64,000 bases of DNA from DASZIT01 sp963819695 (GCA_963819695.1 CAWFXD010000001.1:1178001-1242000), one strand, 5' to 3'; positions 26,196 through 35,772 are shown, counted from the first letter of the stretch. Program-made: numbers and translations. The notes: a model not told the origin generated them from the letters alone.

Positions 26196-28295
26196 ATGAC
26201 CCTCGTACAGGACTACCAGCCATTCGGCGATCAGCCAGGAGAGCCGCGACGCTTCTCGGACCGCCTGGTCGACTTCGCCACCGCCCGATTGGGTCGGACC
26301 AAGCCCATCGATCTCACCCGGCGCCTCCCGCTTCCGGTCCCGTCCAACGAGCTGCGCGGCCAACTGCCCCCGATCGGCGAGATCTTGGAGATCGGCTCGG
26401 ATCCCGATGCCTCCATCCGCCTGCTCCATCCACTCATCCGCACCCGGCACGCCCTGGTCGGCCGGTCGGTTTCGGACCAGCTGTGGATCGAGGACAAGCA
26501 TTCGGTCAACGGGACCCACGTGAACGGGCAGCGGCTGCGGGGCCGTCGGGATCTGGCCCTCGGCGACGTCATCCAGATCGGACCGTTCAGCGCCCGGATC
26601 GGCCACCACGCTCTCGAGTCGCTCGAGCAGGTCCCCGGCATCGATGTCTCCGCGGTCGGCGTATCGGTGGACATCCGGGGCCGGCGCCGTAGCACCCGCC
26701 GCCTCCTCGACGACGTTTCCATCAACCTCCGGCCGGCCAGCCTCACCGCCGTCGCCGGGCCCAGCGGTTCCGGCAAGACCACCCTCATGCGCTTGCTCTC
26801 CGGCCAGGTCAAGGCCAGTCAGGGTGCCGTCCACTACGACGGGGTCGACCTGGCCGCCTGCCGGAAGAGCCAGTCCCATCTGATGGGCTTCGTTCCGCAG
26901 GACGACATCGTCCACCCCGACCTCACGGTGGCCGAGACCCTCGGCTACCAAGCCAGGCTGCGGCTGGGCAAAGACGCTTCGCCCGAGCAGCGACAGGTCA
27001 GGATCGACCGGGCGTTGACACTCGTCGGCCTCGACGACCAACGCCATCAGATCATCAAGACCCTCAGCGGAGGCCAGCGCAAGCGGGTCTCCATCGCCTC
27101 CGAGCTCCTGAGTGACCCCAAGGTCCTATTCCTCGATGAGCCGACATCGGGCCTCGACCCGGGCCTCGACAAGCAGATCATGCTGCTGTTGCGACTGCTG
27201 GCCGACCAGGGCCGGACCGTGGTGCTGACCACCCACTCGCTGGAGCACGTCGACGTGTGCGACACCCTGGCCCTCATGGGTCCCGGTGGCCATGTCATCT
27301 ACACCGGCAAACCCGACGCGGCGCCGGCGTGGTTCGGGGTGCACACCCTCGGCGACACCTTCTCCTTGGTGGAAACCCCCGAAGCGGCCGCCCAGGCTGC
27401 CACCCGGGTGTCCGACGGAGGGCCGCGAGCGGTGTCCGGGACGGCCGCCGCCAGTCTCGTCGGTCCAGAAACCATCCGGGCCAAGTTCGGCTCGCCGGAC
27501 TGGCGACGGATGCTCCGTCATCAGGGCAGCATCTTCGCCGAGCGCTACTGCCGGCTGCTCAGCCGGGACCGGACCGCCATCGCCTTCAGCCTCCTCCAAG
27601 GGGTGGCAGTGGCCCTGCTCACCGCCATGGTGGCGGCCAGGCCGATGGTGTGGGACATGAAGGGCACCGCCCCGGTGTTCGTCTTCGGATGTTCCGCGGT
27701 GTGGTTCGGGATGCTCAACTCGGTCCGAGAACTGGTCAAGGAGCGGACGATCTGGCGCCGGGAGCAGTTGGTCGGTGGGAACACCGCCGCCTACCTGACC
27801 TCCAAACTGGGAGTGCTCGGCGCCCTCGGGGCCTTCCAGACGGCCACCACGCTGCTGGTGTTGGCCATGACCCTCGGTCTCCCCAGCTCCGGGACCTGGC
27901 TCCCATCCTTCGTCGGGATCGGGATCACCCTGTTTCTGGCCAATCTGTGTGGGATGGCCATCGGTCTGTTGGTCTCGTCCCTGGCTTCGAGCTCGGACCG
28001 GGCCATGAGCATCGTGCCCTACCTGCTGATCTCCCAGCTCGTTCTCTGCGGGGTGCTGTTCCCGCTCCGCAACCTCAGCTTCTTGTCGTGGTTCATCCCG
28101 GCTCGATGGGCGGTCACCGCCCTCGGGGGGATCGCCGGGCTCTCCAGCGGCCCCATGCAGACGGCCGGGGTCTACCCGCACGCGATGCTGGGCATCCTCG
28201 GCGGGTGGGCGATGCTGGTCGTGTTGGCGGTGGCGGGCATCATGGCCACCGCCAAGGTCCTCGACCGCCAGGCCGCCAGTTGGAGCGTGGGCTGA
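26196..28295 (+). CDS. FHA-domain ABC exporter (Rv1747/ABCG-like half transporter)
   Basis: 699 residues in three parts: a forkhead-associated domain (about 60-140, with SVNGTHVNG), an ATPase domain (Walker A GPSGSGKT at about 188-195, signature LSGGQRKRV, Walker B VLFLDEPTSGLD), and an ABC-2 membrane domain with six predicted segments (about 450-699). FHA domains bind phosphothreonine, so a Ser/Thr kinase likely controls it, as for M. tuberculosis Rv1747, an exporter of cell-envelope lipid. GTG 26163 is possible upstream; ATG 26196 is used because homology starts after it. Confidence 0.87.
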   Translation: MTLVQDYQPFGDQPGEPRRFSDRLVDFATARLGRTKPIDLTRRLPLPVPSNELRGQLPPIGEILEIGSDPDASIRLLHPLIRTRHALVGRSVSDQLWIEDKHSVNGTHVNGQRLRGRRDLALGDVIQIGPFSARIGHHALESLEQVPGIDVSAVGVSVDIRGRRRSTRRLLDDVSINLRPASLTAVAGPSGSGKTTLMRLLSGQVKASQGAVHYDGVDLAACRKSQSHLMGFVPQDDIVHPDLTVAETLGYQARLRLGKDASPEQRQVRIDRALTLVGLDDQRHQIIKTLSGGQRKRVSIASELLSDPKVLFLDEPTSGLDPGLDKQIMLLLRLLADQGRTVVLTTHSLEHVDVCDTLALMGPGGHVIYTGKPDAAPAWFGVHTLGDTFSLVETPEAAAQAATRVSDGGPRAVSGTAAASLVGPETIRAKFGSPDWRRMLRHQGSIFAERYCRLLSRDRTAIAFSLLQGVAVALLTAMVAARPMVWDMKGTAPVFVFGCSAVWFGMLNSVRELVKERTIWRREQLVGGNTAAYLTSKLGVLGALGAFQTATTLLVLAMTLGLPSSGTWLPSFVGIGITLFLANLCGMAIGLLVSSLASSSDRAMSIVPYLLISQLVLCGVLFPLRNLSFLSWFIPARWAVTALGGIAGLSSGPMQTAGVYPHAMLGILGGWAMLVVLAVAGIMATAKVLDRQAASWSVG

Positions 28296-28301
28296 CCGGG
28301 T

Positions 28302-29735
28302 TCAGGACCCGGGCTCGAGGAACCAACCCGGCAGCGGCTCACACCCCTCGTCGAGTTCGACCCGGCAGGCGTTGAGCGCGAACGCCACCATGTGGTACTG
28401 ACCGATCAGCATCGTCGTCTCGATCAGCTGTGCCGGGTCGTACTCCTCGGCCAGTGCCGCCCAGGTGCCGTCGCTGAGGGTTGCCGTCTCGTGGAGCTCA
28501 TCGACGGCGCGCAGGAGGGCGGCTTCGTGGGCTGACCAACCGTCGGCGTCCGGCCCGTGGAGTATCCGGTCGATGGTCTCCAGGTCGATACCCTCGCCTT
28601 GGGCGATGGCCACGTGATGGCTCCACTCGTAGGAGGTCCCGCACCTCGCCGCGGTGCGCAGGATCAGCAACTCCCGGTCGCGGCCTGGCAGGCCGCCACC
28701 GGCCAGCAGGTAACCACCGAACGGCAGCCATTTTCTGAACAGCTTGGCGTTACGGGCCAGGGTCGGGAACAGATTGAGATCCCCGAGCACATGGCCGGTT
28801 CCGATGCCTCCATCGAGGATGGCCTTGATCTCGTCGGAGCGCTCCTCGGGGGGCAGCGGTGGGATGCGGGGTCCGGGAGTCATGCTCGTGGACCCGATGG
28901 TCAAGCCGCCGTCCACGATCAGGCTCTGCCCGGTGATATAGGAGGCCTCGTCGGAGAGGAGGAACAAGGAGGCATAGGCGACTTCCCAGGCCGTACCCTG
29001 CCGGCGGGCCGGGATCTTCACCCGGGCCCGACCCGGGTTGGCCGCCGACGCCGATCGTCCGAGGGCGGTGTCCATCAGACCGGGGAGGACCAGGTTGGTG
29101 CGGACCTTCGGTGCCCCTTCGATGGCCGACTGCCGGCAGAGTGACTCGAGGGCCGCCTTCGATGCCCCGTAGACCGGATAGGGGAGAACCTCCCGGGAGG
29201 CCACCGAGCCGATCATCACGATCGATCCGCCGTCGGCCATCGCCGCCAGCCCGAGCTTGCACCCCAGGAACTGGGAGCGGACATTGACGGCCATCACATG
29301 GTCCCACTGCTTCACCGTGGTGCCGGCCAGCAAGAAGCCGGCCCCGATCCCGACGTTGAGCACCAGCCCGTCGATGCCCCCGAGGTCCTTCTCGACGCCG
29401 GCGATGATGGCGGCGACATCGGTTTCGTCGGCGGCGTCGCCGATCTGCACGGCGGCGGCCGCACCTTCCTGGCGGACCAGCTCGGCGGTGTCCTCCGCGC
29501 TGGCGGCGTCGATGTCGGCCACCCCGATGGAGGCACCCTCCCGGGCGAACAGCACCGCCATGGCCCGGCCGTTGCCCACCGGTGGATCATCGAGCCCCTC
29601 GCTGCGCTGGCCGCCGCCCATGATCAGGATGCGACGGCCGACCAACCGTCCCCGGCCGACGGCGGTGCCCTGGGACTCGGCGGTCAACGGGGGAGTGCTG
29701 GCCGGTGTGGGGTGCACGCTCTCTTCGACCACCAT
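28302..29735 (-). CDS. SDR oxidoreductase fused to a carboxymuconolactone decarboxylase-like domain
   Basis: 477 residues. Residues about 30-290 are a short-chain dehydrogenase: Rossmann start ILIMGGGQRSEG, NVGIGAGF, catalytic YGASK in SREVLPYPVYGASK, and the closing YITGQSLIVDGGL. Residues about 295-475 resemble the CMD/AhpD family (LRTAARCGTSYEWSHHVAIAQ), with only one Cys in place of the AhpD CxxC. The SDR glycine motif is atypical. ATG 29735 has AGGGGG upstream. Both domains act on ring or acyl substrates; the joint reaction is unknown. Confidence 0.8.
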   Translation of the reverse strand: MVVEESVHPTPASTPPLTAESQGTAVGRGRLVGRRILIMGGGQRSEGLDDPPVGNGRAMAVLFAREGASIGVADIDAASAEDTAELVRQEGAAAAVQIGDAADETDVAAIIAGVEKDLGGIDGLVLNVGIGAGFLLAGTTVKQWDHVMAVNVRSQFLGCKLGLAAMADGGSIVMIGSVASREVLPYPVYGASKAALESLCRQSAIEGAPKVRTNLVLPGLMDTALGRSASAANPGRARVKIPARRQGTAWEVAYASLFLLSDEASYITGQSLIVDGGLTIGSTSMTPGPRIPPLPPEERSDEIKAILDGGIGTGHVLGDLNLFPTLARNAKLFRKWLPFGGYLLAGGGLPGRDRELLILRTAARCGTSYEWSHHVAIAQGEGIDLETIDRILHGPDADGWSAHEAALLRAVDELHETATLSDGTWAALAEEYDPAQLIETTMLIGQYHMVAFALNACRVELDEGCEPLPGWFLEPGS

Positions 29736-29811
29736 GTCCAGGCCCCCTCGTCGCCGGCTGCCCCTGACAGTACCTCCCGGTTGGGCCAGCCAACCACGGC
29801 CGCCATCCAAG

Positions 29812-29817
29812 TATGTT
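29812..29817 (+). promoter_or_regulatory. Leaderless -10 box of the acyl-CoA dehydrogenase gene
   Basis: TATGTT ends seven bases before ATG 29825; no Shine-Dalgarno. It selects 29825 over the TTG at 29813. Confidence 0.55.
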
Positions 29818-29824
29818 CTTGGGC

Positions 29825-31021
29825 ATGGCCGACGAACGCTCCCTGGTGGATGACCGGATCACCCAACTGCTGGACGAGATGGACCCTCGCCAGACCCCGG
29901 TCGACAAGTTCCGCGGACGGCAGTTCGACCTGGGGTTGGCCTGGGTGTCCTTCCCCGAGGGCCGAGGGGGTCTGGGGCTGGCTCCGGGTGTCCAGCGGGA
30001 GATCGACCGGCGGCTGGCCGAGGCGGGGGCCCAGCCCAGCGGGGCGAGGGAGTTCTTCGGGTTGACCATGGCCGGCCCGACCATGGTGACCCATGGGTCG
30101 GACGAACTGCGTACCCGGTTGTTGCGACCGACCTTCACCGGCGAGGAGGCATGGTGTCAGCTCTTCAGCGAGCCCGGCGCCGGGTCGGATCTGGCCGGTC
30201 TGGCCACCCGGGCGATCCGCGACGGTGACGAGTGGGTGATCACCGGACAGAAGGTGTGGAACACCCTGGCCCATATCGCCGACCGGGGGATGCTGGTGAC
30301 CCGCACCGATCCCGACGTGCCCAAGCACAATGGCCTCACCTACTTCGCCCTGGACATGCACGCGGCGGGTGTCGAGGTCCGGCCCCTCCGCCAGATGACC
30401 GGGGAGGCGGAGTTCAACGAGGTGTACCTCACCGAGGTCCGGGTCCCCGACGCCGATCGGATCGGGGACGTCGGCGAGGGTTGGCGGGTGGCGATGACCA
30501 CCCTCTCCAACGAGCGCACCACCATCGGCGGGGGCACCGGGCCGCCGACCCGGGGCTCGGGGTCGATCGCCGAGGCCGTGCGCATCTGGCAGAGCGAGCC
30601 GGGCCGGCAGAACCCGGTGGACCGGGACCGGTTGATGCGGTCGTGGATCGAGTCCGAAGCGCTGCGGTTCACCAACCTGCGGGCCAGCCAGAACCGGAAG
30701 GCGGGCAACCCGGGACCGGAGGGCTCGATCGCCAAGCTGATGTTCGCGGAGGTCAACAAGCGGGTCTACGAGCTCTGTATCGACCTGCTCGGCCCCCGCG
30801 GCCTGGTGGACTACGACTACACCATGCGTCGGTCGGAGGGCCTGGGACTGGTCGGGCCCGCCGGCTCGTCCCGCAAGATGTTCCTCCGCTCCCGGGCCAA
30901 TTCCATCGAGGGTGGCACCTCGGAGATCCAGAGGAACATTCTGGGCGAACGGATTCTCGGACTTCCCGGTGACATCCGCGCCGACAAGTCGATGGCCTGG
31001 TCGGAGGTTCCGAGGAATTGA
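29825..31021 (+). CDS. Acyl-CoA dehydrogenase
   Basis: 398 residues. FAD and substrate motifs: CQLFSEPGAGSDLAGL, VITGQKVWNT, NEVYLTEVRVPDADRIG, and C-terminal RANSIEGGTSEIQRNILGERILGLP. The catalytic base region has Glu at the position following RANSI, as in the FadE-like actinobacterial set. Overlaps the next gene by TTGA. With the thioesterase it probably handles one branched or aromatic acyl-CoA, as often seen in steroid or terpenoid degradation, but no substrate can be named. Confidence 0.9.
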   Translation: MADERSLVDDRITQLLDEMDPRQTPVDKFRGRQFDLGLAWVSFPEGRGGLGLAPGVQREIDRRLAEAGAQPSGAREFFGLTMAGPTMVTHGSDELRTRLLRPTFTGEEAWCQLFSEPGAGSDLAGLATRAIRDGDEWVITGQKVWNTLAHIADRGMLVTRTDPDVPKHNGLTYFALDMHAAGVEVRPLRQMTGEAEFNEVYLTEVRVPDADRIGDVGEGWRVAMTTLSNERTTIGGGTGPPTRGSGSIAEAVRIWQSEPGRQNPVDRDRLMRSWIESEALRFTNLRASQNRKAGNPGPEGSIAKLMFAEVNKRVYELCIDLLGPRGLVDYDYTMRRSEGLGLVGPAGSSRKMFLRSRANSIEGGTSEIQRNILGERILGLPGDIRADKSMAWSEVPRN

Positions 31022-31824
31022 CCGACGCCCGGCACTTCTTGGGCATCGAGCCGGTCGGGGACGACCTCCACTGGCGGCTCCGGGTCGTCCCCGAGCTGAC
31101 CACGCCGGGCAACTTCCTGTTCGGCGGGTGCGGGTTGGCGGCCGCGGTGGTCGCCCTCGAAGAGGCGTCGGGTCTGCCCACCATCTGGGCGACGGCGCAA
31201 TACCTCTCCTATGCCCCCACCGACGCGGTGCTCGATCTCACCGTCACCCTGGCCGCGGTCGGGAAGCGTGTCACCCAAGGCCGGGTGGTGGCCAACGTCG
31301 GGGACAAGGAGATCCTGACCGTGAACGGGGCGGTCGGAACCACTGGCTCGATGGACATCGGCGGCGTATGGGTCGCCCCGCCCGAGGTGCCGCCACCCGA
31401 CGAGTGCCCGCCGCGCCGGTTGCCGTTCCCCACCGCGACGATCTTCGATCGGGTCGAGACCCGGCTGGCCAAAGGGCTGTCCTTCGAGGAGTTGTCAGCT
31501 GGAGCGTTCGGGTCAACCGATGCCCACAGCGCGTTGTGGGCCCGGGTCCCCGGCCATCTCGAACCGTCGGCCGCCACCCTGGCCATCTTCGGTGACTATG
31601 TCACCGGAGGCCTGTCCCAAGCCATCGGCCGACAGGTGATGTCCCGCAGCCTCGACAACACGCTCCGGGTGGTCAGCCTCGAGCCGACCGAGTGGGTCCT
31701 CTGCGACATCCACATTCAGGCGCTAGCCGGTGGGTACGGCCAGGGAATCGGCTACCTGTGGTCGGAGACCGGGTCGCTGCTGGCCACCGCCAGCCAGTCG
31801 ATGAGCGTGCGTCTCTGGGACTGA
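31018..31824 (+). CDS. Acyl-CoA thioesterase, double hot-dog
   Basis: 268 residues with two hot-dog folds: N-terminal (FLFGGCGLAAAVVALEE to TVNGAVG) and C-terminal (RVVSLEPTEWVLCDIHIQALAGGYGQGIGYLWSETGSLLATASQS), the TesB-like arrangement. TTG start overlaps the acyl-CoA dehydrogenase stop, so both are made together. It would hydrolyse the acyl-CoA product or relieve CoA trapping. Confidence 0.82.
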   Translation: MTDARHFLGIEPVGDDLHWRLRVVPELTTPGNFLFGGCGLAAAVVALEEASGLPTIWATAQYLSYAPTDAVLDLTVTLAAVGKRVTQGRVVANVGDKEILTVNGAVGTTGSMDIGGVWVAPPEVPPPDECPPRRLPFPTATIFDRVETRLAKGLSFEELSAGAFGSTDAHSALWARVPGHLEPSAATLAIFGDYVTGGLSQAIGRQVMSRSLDNTLRVVSLEPTEWVLCDIHIQALAGGYGQGIGYLWSETGSLLATASQSMSVRLWD

Positions 31825-32067
31825 AGGCCGGAGTGGACGAACCTTCGCCTGGTCACATTCTCATCCGCGCAGTCACATCCCCATCCGGATGGAGCTGAAC
31901 ACTTCGGTCTTCAACCCCGAACGGAGCCCGCCACTTGGACGGATCGTTCCCCGTGGTTTGCCGTTTTCCCCCTTGGGGTAGGCAGCCAACAGGCCCGATC
32001 GTTTGAGAGACCGCCGAGTTCGGTTACGCCGACAGAAGTTGCCCGCCCCCGACCGAGGAGAAAGGTT
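31825..32067. other. Intergenic region upstream of the glycosyltransferase/hpnJ pair
   Basis: 243 bp without a convincing gene. It should hold the promoter for the pair starting at 32068. A TTGAGA near 31999 and a TTACG about 15 bp further are a weak -35/-10 candidate. CCGAGGAGAAAGG before GTG 32068 is a clear Shine-Dalgarno. Confidence 0.35.
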
Positions 32068-33246
32068 GTGAGCCGACCACGCGCGCTGGTGCTGACCGGG
32101 AGTCTCGGAATGGGACATCACGTGGTCACCGAGGTGGTGGCCGACAGCCTCGAGAACATGGGCTGGTCCACCGGAGTCTTCGACTGCATGTCGATGCTCG
32201 GGCGCCTCAGTGGGAAGACCGGCGACTGGGTGTTCCGCCACATCATGGACACCCCGACCCTCTACGACGGTGTCCACTTCTCGCATTTCCGCACGGCCAG
32301 CCGCCTGGCCGCGCTGGTGGACTGGGGGGCCACCAAGAAGTTGGCGCCGGCCCTGGCCGACCACCTGGCCCGGGAGCCGGTCGACCTGCTGGTCTCCACC
32401 TTCGCCACCGGTGCGTCGGCCATCGCCAAGCTCGGGTCGTCGGGCGGCTTGGCCAGGCCCCCGGCCACCGTGGCCCTGTGCACCGATGTCTGCATGCACA
32501 GCCTGTGGGTGCACGACGGCATCCATCTCTTCCTGGTCACCTCGGAGGCGGCGGCCGCCTCGGTGCGCCGGTACGTGCCCCGCGCCCCGATCGCCATCGT
32601 CCCCGCCCCGGTCCGGCCCGCCTTCCATCAAGCTCCGACCCAGGCCGACGCCCGCGCCTCACTCGGGATCGACGGTGAGGCTCGCTGCGCCCTGGTGATG
32701 GGGGGTGGCTGGGGCCTCGGCCCGCTGGCGGAGACGGCCGAGGCCCTCGCCGACCAGGGGGTCATCGTGCTGGTGGTCGCCGGGTATAACGAGCCGCTGG
32801 CCGTTGCCCTCGACCAGGTGGCGCGTCGCCAACCCCGGGTCGTGCCCTTCCGGTTCACCGACCAGATACCGACCCTGATGGCGGCCGCCGATCTGGTGCT
32901 CACCACCCCCGGCGCCACCACCTGCAGTGAGGCGCGGGTGGTGAACCGTCCGCTGCTGCTGCTCGATGTCATGCCCGGGCACGGGCGGGACAACGTGCAG
33001 CACGAGCTGGAACTCGGCCAGGCCGACGTCTGCGACGCCGATCCCGAGCGCCTGGTCCGATGCGCGCTCGGCGCCCTGGAGCGCTCGGCGCCGCCGGGGG
33101 CGAACCGGCCTGACGCCGATCGGTTCGGCAAGGAGTTCGCCAATGCCCTGGCCATGGTCGGGGTGTTCCCGAGCGTGCCGGAAGCCGAATTGTCCGCACC
33201 CGGCGGGGCCACCACCCACGCCCACCAACCCGAGGAGGTCCTCTGA
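32068..33246 (+). CDS. MGDG-synthase-like (GT28 type) glycosyltransferase
   Basis: 392 residues, GT-B fold. The N-terminal half opens with VLTGSLGMGHHVVTEVVADSL, the acceptor-domain signature of MGDG synthase and related lipid glycosyltransferases. The C-terminal half has VMGGGWGLGPL and TTPGATTCSEARVVNRPLLLLDVMPGHGRDN, the nucleotide-sugar-binding region. GTG 32068 has GAGGAGAAAGG upstream. hpnJ begins 2 bp after its stop, so a hopanoid or other membrane lipid is the likely acceptor; that is inference. Confidence 0.83.
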   Translation: MSRPRALVLTGSLGMGHHVVTEVVADSLENMGWSTGVFDCMSMLGRLSGKTGDWVFRHIMDTPTLYDGVHFSHFRTASRLAALVDWGATKKLAPALADHLAREPVDLLVSTFATGASAIAKLGSSGGLARPPATVALCTDVCMHSLWVHDGIHLFLVTSEAAAASVRRYVPRAPIAIVPAPVRPAFHQAPTQADARASLGIDGEARCALVMGGGWGLGPLAETAEALADQGVIVLVVAGYNEPLAVALDQVARRQPRVVPFRFTDQIPTLMAAADLVLTTPGATTCSEARVVNRPLLLLDVMPGHGRDNVQHELELGQADVCDADPERLVRCALGALERSAPPGANRPDADRFGKEFANALAMVGVFPSVPEAELSAPGGATTHAHQPEEVL

Positions 33247-33248
33247 CC

Positions 33249-34676
33249 ATGCTGCGCACCCTGTTCCTTCACCCTCCCTCCTATGAGGGCTTCGACGGCG
33301 GCGCCGGCTCGCGCTACCAGGCCAAGCGCGAGGTCCGCTCGTTCTGGTACCCGACGTGGCTGGCCCAACTGGCCGCGCTGGTGCCCGGCAGTCGGTTGAT
33401 CGACGCCCCGCCGGCCGGTCTCGAGCTCGAAGACGTCCTGCCGCTGGCCAAGGACTACGACCTGATCGTCATGCATTCGAGCTCCCCCTCCTTCCCCGGT
33501 GATGTCAAGGTGGCCGAGGCGCTGAAGCAGGCCAACCCCGACCTGCTGGTCGGCTTCGTCGGGGCCAAGGTGGCGGTGGAGCCGGAGGGATCGCTGCTGG
33601 CCTCGTCGTCGATCGACTTCGTCGCCCGCGAGGAGTACGACTTCACCGTGGTGGAGATCGCCGAGGGTCGGCCCCTCGACCAAGTGGACGGCATCACCTA
33701 CCGGGACAGCCGGGGCGTGCTGGCCCACACCCCCGACCGCGCCGTCCTGGAGGACATGGACCGGCTGCCCTACGTCAGCGAGGTCTACCGGCGCGACCTC
33801 CGGGTGGAGGACTACTACAACGGCTACCTGAAACACCCCTACCTCTCGCTCTACACCGGTCGGGGCTGCCGTTCGCAGTGCACCTTCTGCCTGTGGCCGC
33901 AGACGGTGGGCGGACACCGGTACCGGACCCGCAGCGTCGACCACGTCCTCGGCGAGATGGAGTACATCCGGGACAACTTCCCCGAGGTGAAGGAGGTCTT
34001 CTTCGACGACGACACCTTCACCGACAGCCGGGAGCGCGCCGAGGAGATCGCCCGGGGCATGGGCCGTCTCGGCCTCGAGTGGTCGTGCAACGCCAAGGCC
34101 AATGTCCCCTACGAGACGCTGAAGGTGATGCGGGAGAACGGGCTCCGCCTGCTGCTGGTGGGATTCGAGTCAGGGAACCAGGAGATCCTCATCAACATCA
34201 AGAAGGGGGTGAAGGTGGAGCGGGCCCGGCAATTCGCCAAGGACTGCCGGGAACTGGGGATCACCATCCACGGGACCTTCATCATGGGCCTGCCCGGAGA
34301 GACCACCGAGACCATCCAGGAAACCATCCGCTTCGCCAAGGAGATCAACCCGAAAACCCTTCAGGTCTCCATCGCCGCCCCCTACCCGGGCACCGCGTTG
34401 TACCGCCAGGCGCAGGAGCAGGGCTGGCTGCCCACCGATGACGCCAGCCTGGTCGATGAGCACGGCGTCCAGTCGGCGGTGCTGTCGTACCCCAACCTCA
34501 ACCGGACCGAGATGTTCGACTCGGTGGACCAGTTCTACCGCAAGTTCTACTTCCGGGCCGGCAAGATCGCGGAGATCTCCGCGGAGATGATCCGCGACAG
34601 CGACGTGATGAAGCGGCGGCTTCGGGAGGGCGTCGAGTTCGTCAGCTTCCTCCGCAAGCGGAAGCAGTCGGCCTAG
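33249..34676 (+). CDS. hpnJ: Hopanoid radical SAM protein HpnJ
   Basis: 475 residues. N-terminal B12-binding-like region, radical SAM cluster C207-x3-C211-x2-C214 (RGCRSQCTFCLW), followed by FDDDTFTD, SCNAKANVPYETL and GLPGETTETI. The whole chain follows HpnJ closely, including the N-terminus YEGFDGGAGSRYQAKREV. Known HpnJ acts in the cyclitol-ether head group of bacteriohopanepolyols, after an HpnI glycosyltransferase and HpnK deacetylase. Neither is here; the partner is a GT28-type enzyme instead. Confidence 0.9.
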   Translation: MLRTLFLHPPSYEGFDGGAGSRYQAKREVRSFWYPTWLAQLAALVPGSRLIDAPPAGLELEDVLPLAKDYDLIVMHSSSPSFPGDVKVAEALKQANPDLLVGFVGAKVAVEPEGSLLASSSIDFVAREEYDFTVVEIAEGRPLDQVDGITYRDSRGVLAHTPDRAVLEDMDRLPYVSEVYRRDLRVEDYYNGYLKHPYLSLYTGRGCRSQCTFCLWPQTVGGHRYRTRSVDHVLGEMEYIRDNFPEVKEVFFDDDTFTDSRERAEEIARGMGRLGLEWSCNAKANVPYETLKVMRENGLRLLLVGFESGNQEILINIKKGVKVERARQFAKDCRELGITIHGTFIMGLPGETTETIQETIRFAKEINPKTLQVSIAAPYPGTALYRQAQEQGWLPTDDASLVDEHGVQSAVLSYPNLNRTEMFDSVDQFYRKFYFRAGKIAEISAEMIRDSDVMKRRLREGVEFVSFLRKRKQSA

Positions 34677-34724
34677 GGACGGTTGGGAGGACCGGCGGCG
34701 ATCGGTTCCGGTTATCGGAGCCGG

Positions 34725-34730
34725 TAGGTT
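34725..34730 (+). promoter_or_regulatory. Leaderless -10 box of the ABC-F gene
   Basis: TAGGTT ends six bases before GTG 34737; no Shine-Dalgarno. Confidence 0.5.
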
Positions 34731-34736
34731 CACCGG

Positions 34737-35772
34737 GTGGCCGTTCTCGTCGATCTGCAACAGGCGGCGGCCCGATCGGCGGATCGGACGCTGTTCGAAG
34801 GGTTGTCACTGACCGTCAGCGATGGTGACCGGATCGGGGTGGTGGGGATCAACGGCACTGGGAAGTCCACCCTGCTTCCGCTACCGTCCTGACGGCCCGA
34901 TGGTGCTGTCCGACGTCGATCTGACCATCGTCCGGCGCGAGCGGTTGGGCATCGTCGGGGCCAACGGCTCGGGGAAGTCGACCCTGCTCGATCTACTGGC
35001 CGGCCGTCGGGAACCGAGCATCGGTCGGGTGGAGGTCGGACCGACCGCGGTGATCGGCTACTACGACCAACGGGGCATCCAGCTCGACGAGGGGGCACGG
35101 GTGCGTGACCTGGTGGCCGGGCCCCACCGATCGCCGGGCTCCATGGAGGACAACGCGCTGATGGAGAGGTTCTGGTTCACCGAGGGATTGCCGTTCGCCC
35201 GGGTGGGCACGCTGTCCGGTGGCGAACGCCGCCGCCTGCAGCTGTTGTTGGCCCTGGCGGACCGCCCTAACGTGCTGTTTCTCGACGAGCCGACCAACGA
35301 CCTCGATCTCGACACCTTTCGGATGATCGAGGACTTCTTCGAAGACTGGCCTGGGGCGCTGGTGGTGGTGAGCCACGATCGGACCTTCCTCGGCCGAACC
35401 ACTGATCGGCTGGTGTCGGTGGAGCCGACGGGGGCCCTGGCCCCGGTGGCGGGGGGAGTGGAGGCCTGGTTGGCTCGAGCCACCCGCGGGGACGGATCGC
35501 CGGCCCGGTCCAAGCCGACCTCAGTGGCCCACCGGGCGGCTGCGCCCGCCCGTCCGGTCCAGAGTCCGCTCGGCCGGCAGTTGCGGGAGATGGAAAAGGA
35601 AGTGGCCCGGCTCCACCGGCGCAAGGAGCAGCTGACCGAGGCGCTGGCCAGTGCCGTCGGCCACGCCGAGATGGCCAGGGTCGGCTCCGAGTTGGCCGCC
35701 GCCCAGGCGAGTCTGGACGAGGCGGAAGAACAGTGGCTGGCGTTGGCGGAGACGGCCGAGTCGAACCGGTGA
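34737..35772 (+). pseudogene. ABC-F ATPase with most of the first ATPase domain deleted
   Basis: The first 45 codons from GTG 34737 are a normal ABC-F start, up to the first Walker A (GINGTGKSTLL, about 34850-34878). The sequence then jumps directly to the beginning of the second ATPase domain (RPDGPMVLSDVDLTI), losing roughly the rest of domain one and the linker, and the frames no longer match. The second domain is intact (Walker A GANGSGKST, LSGGERRRLQLL, DEPTNDLDLD), as is a C-terminal coiled coil, as in Uup. The 5' frame stops at about 34892. Confidence 0.75.
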
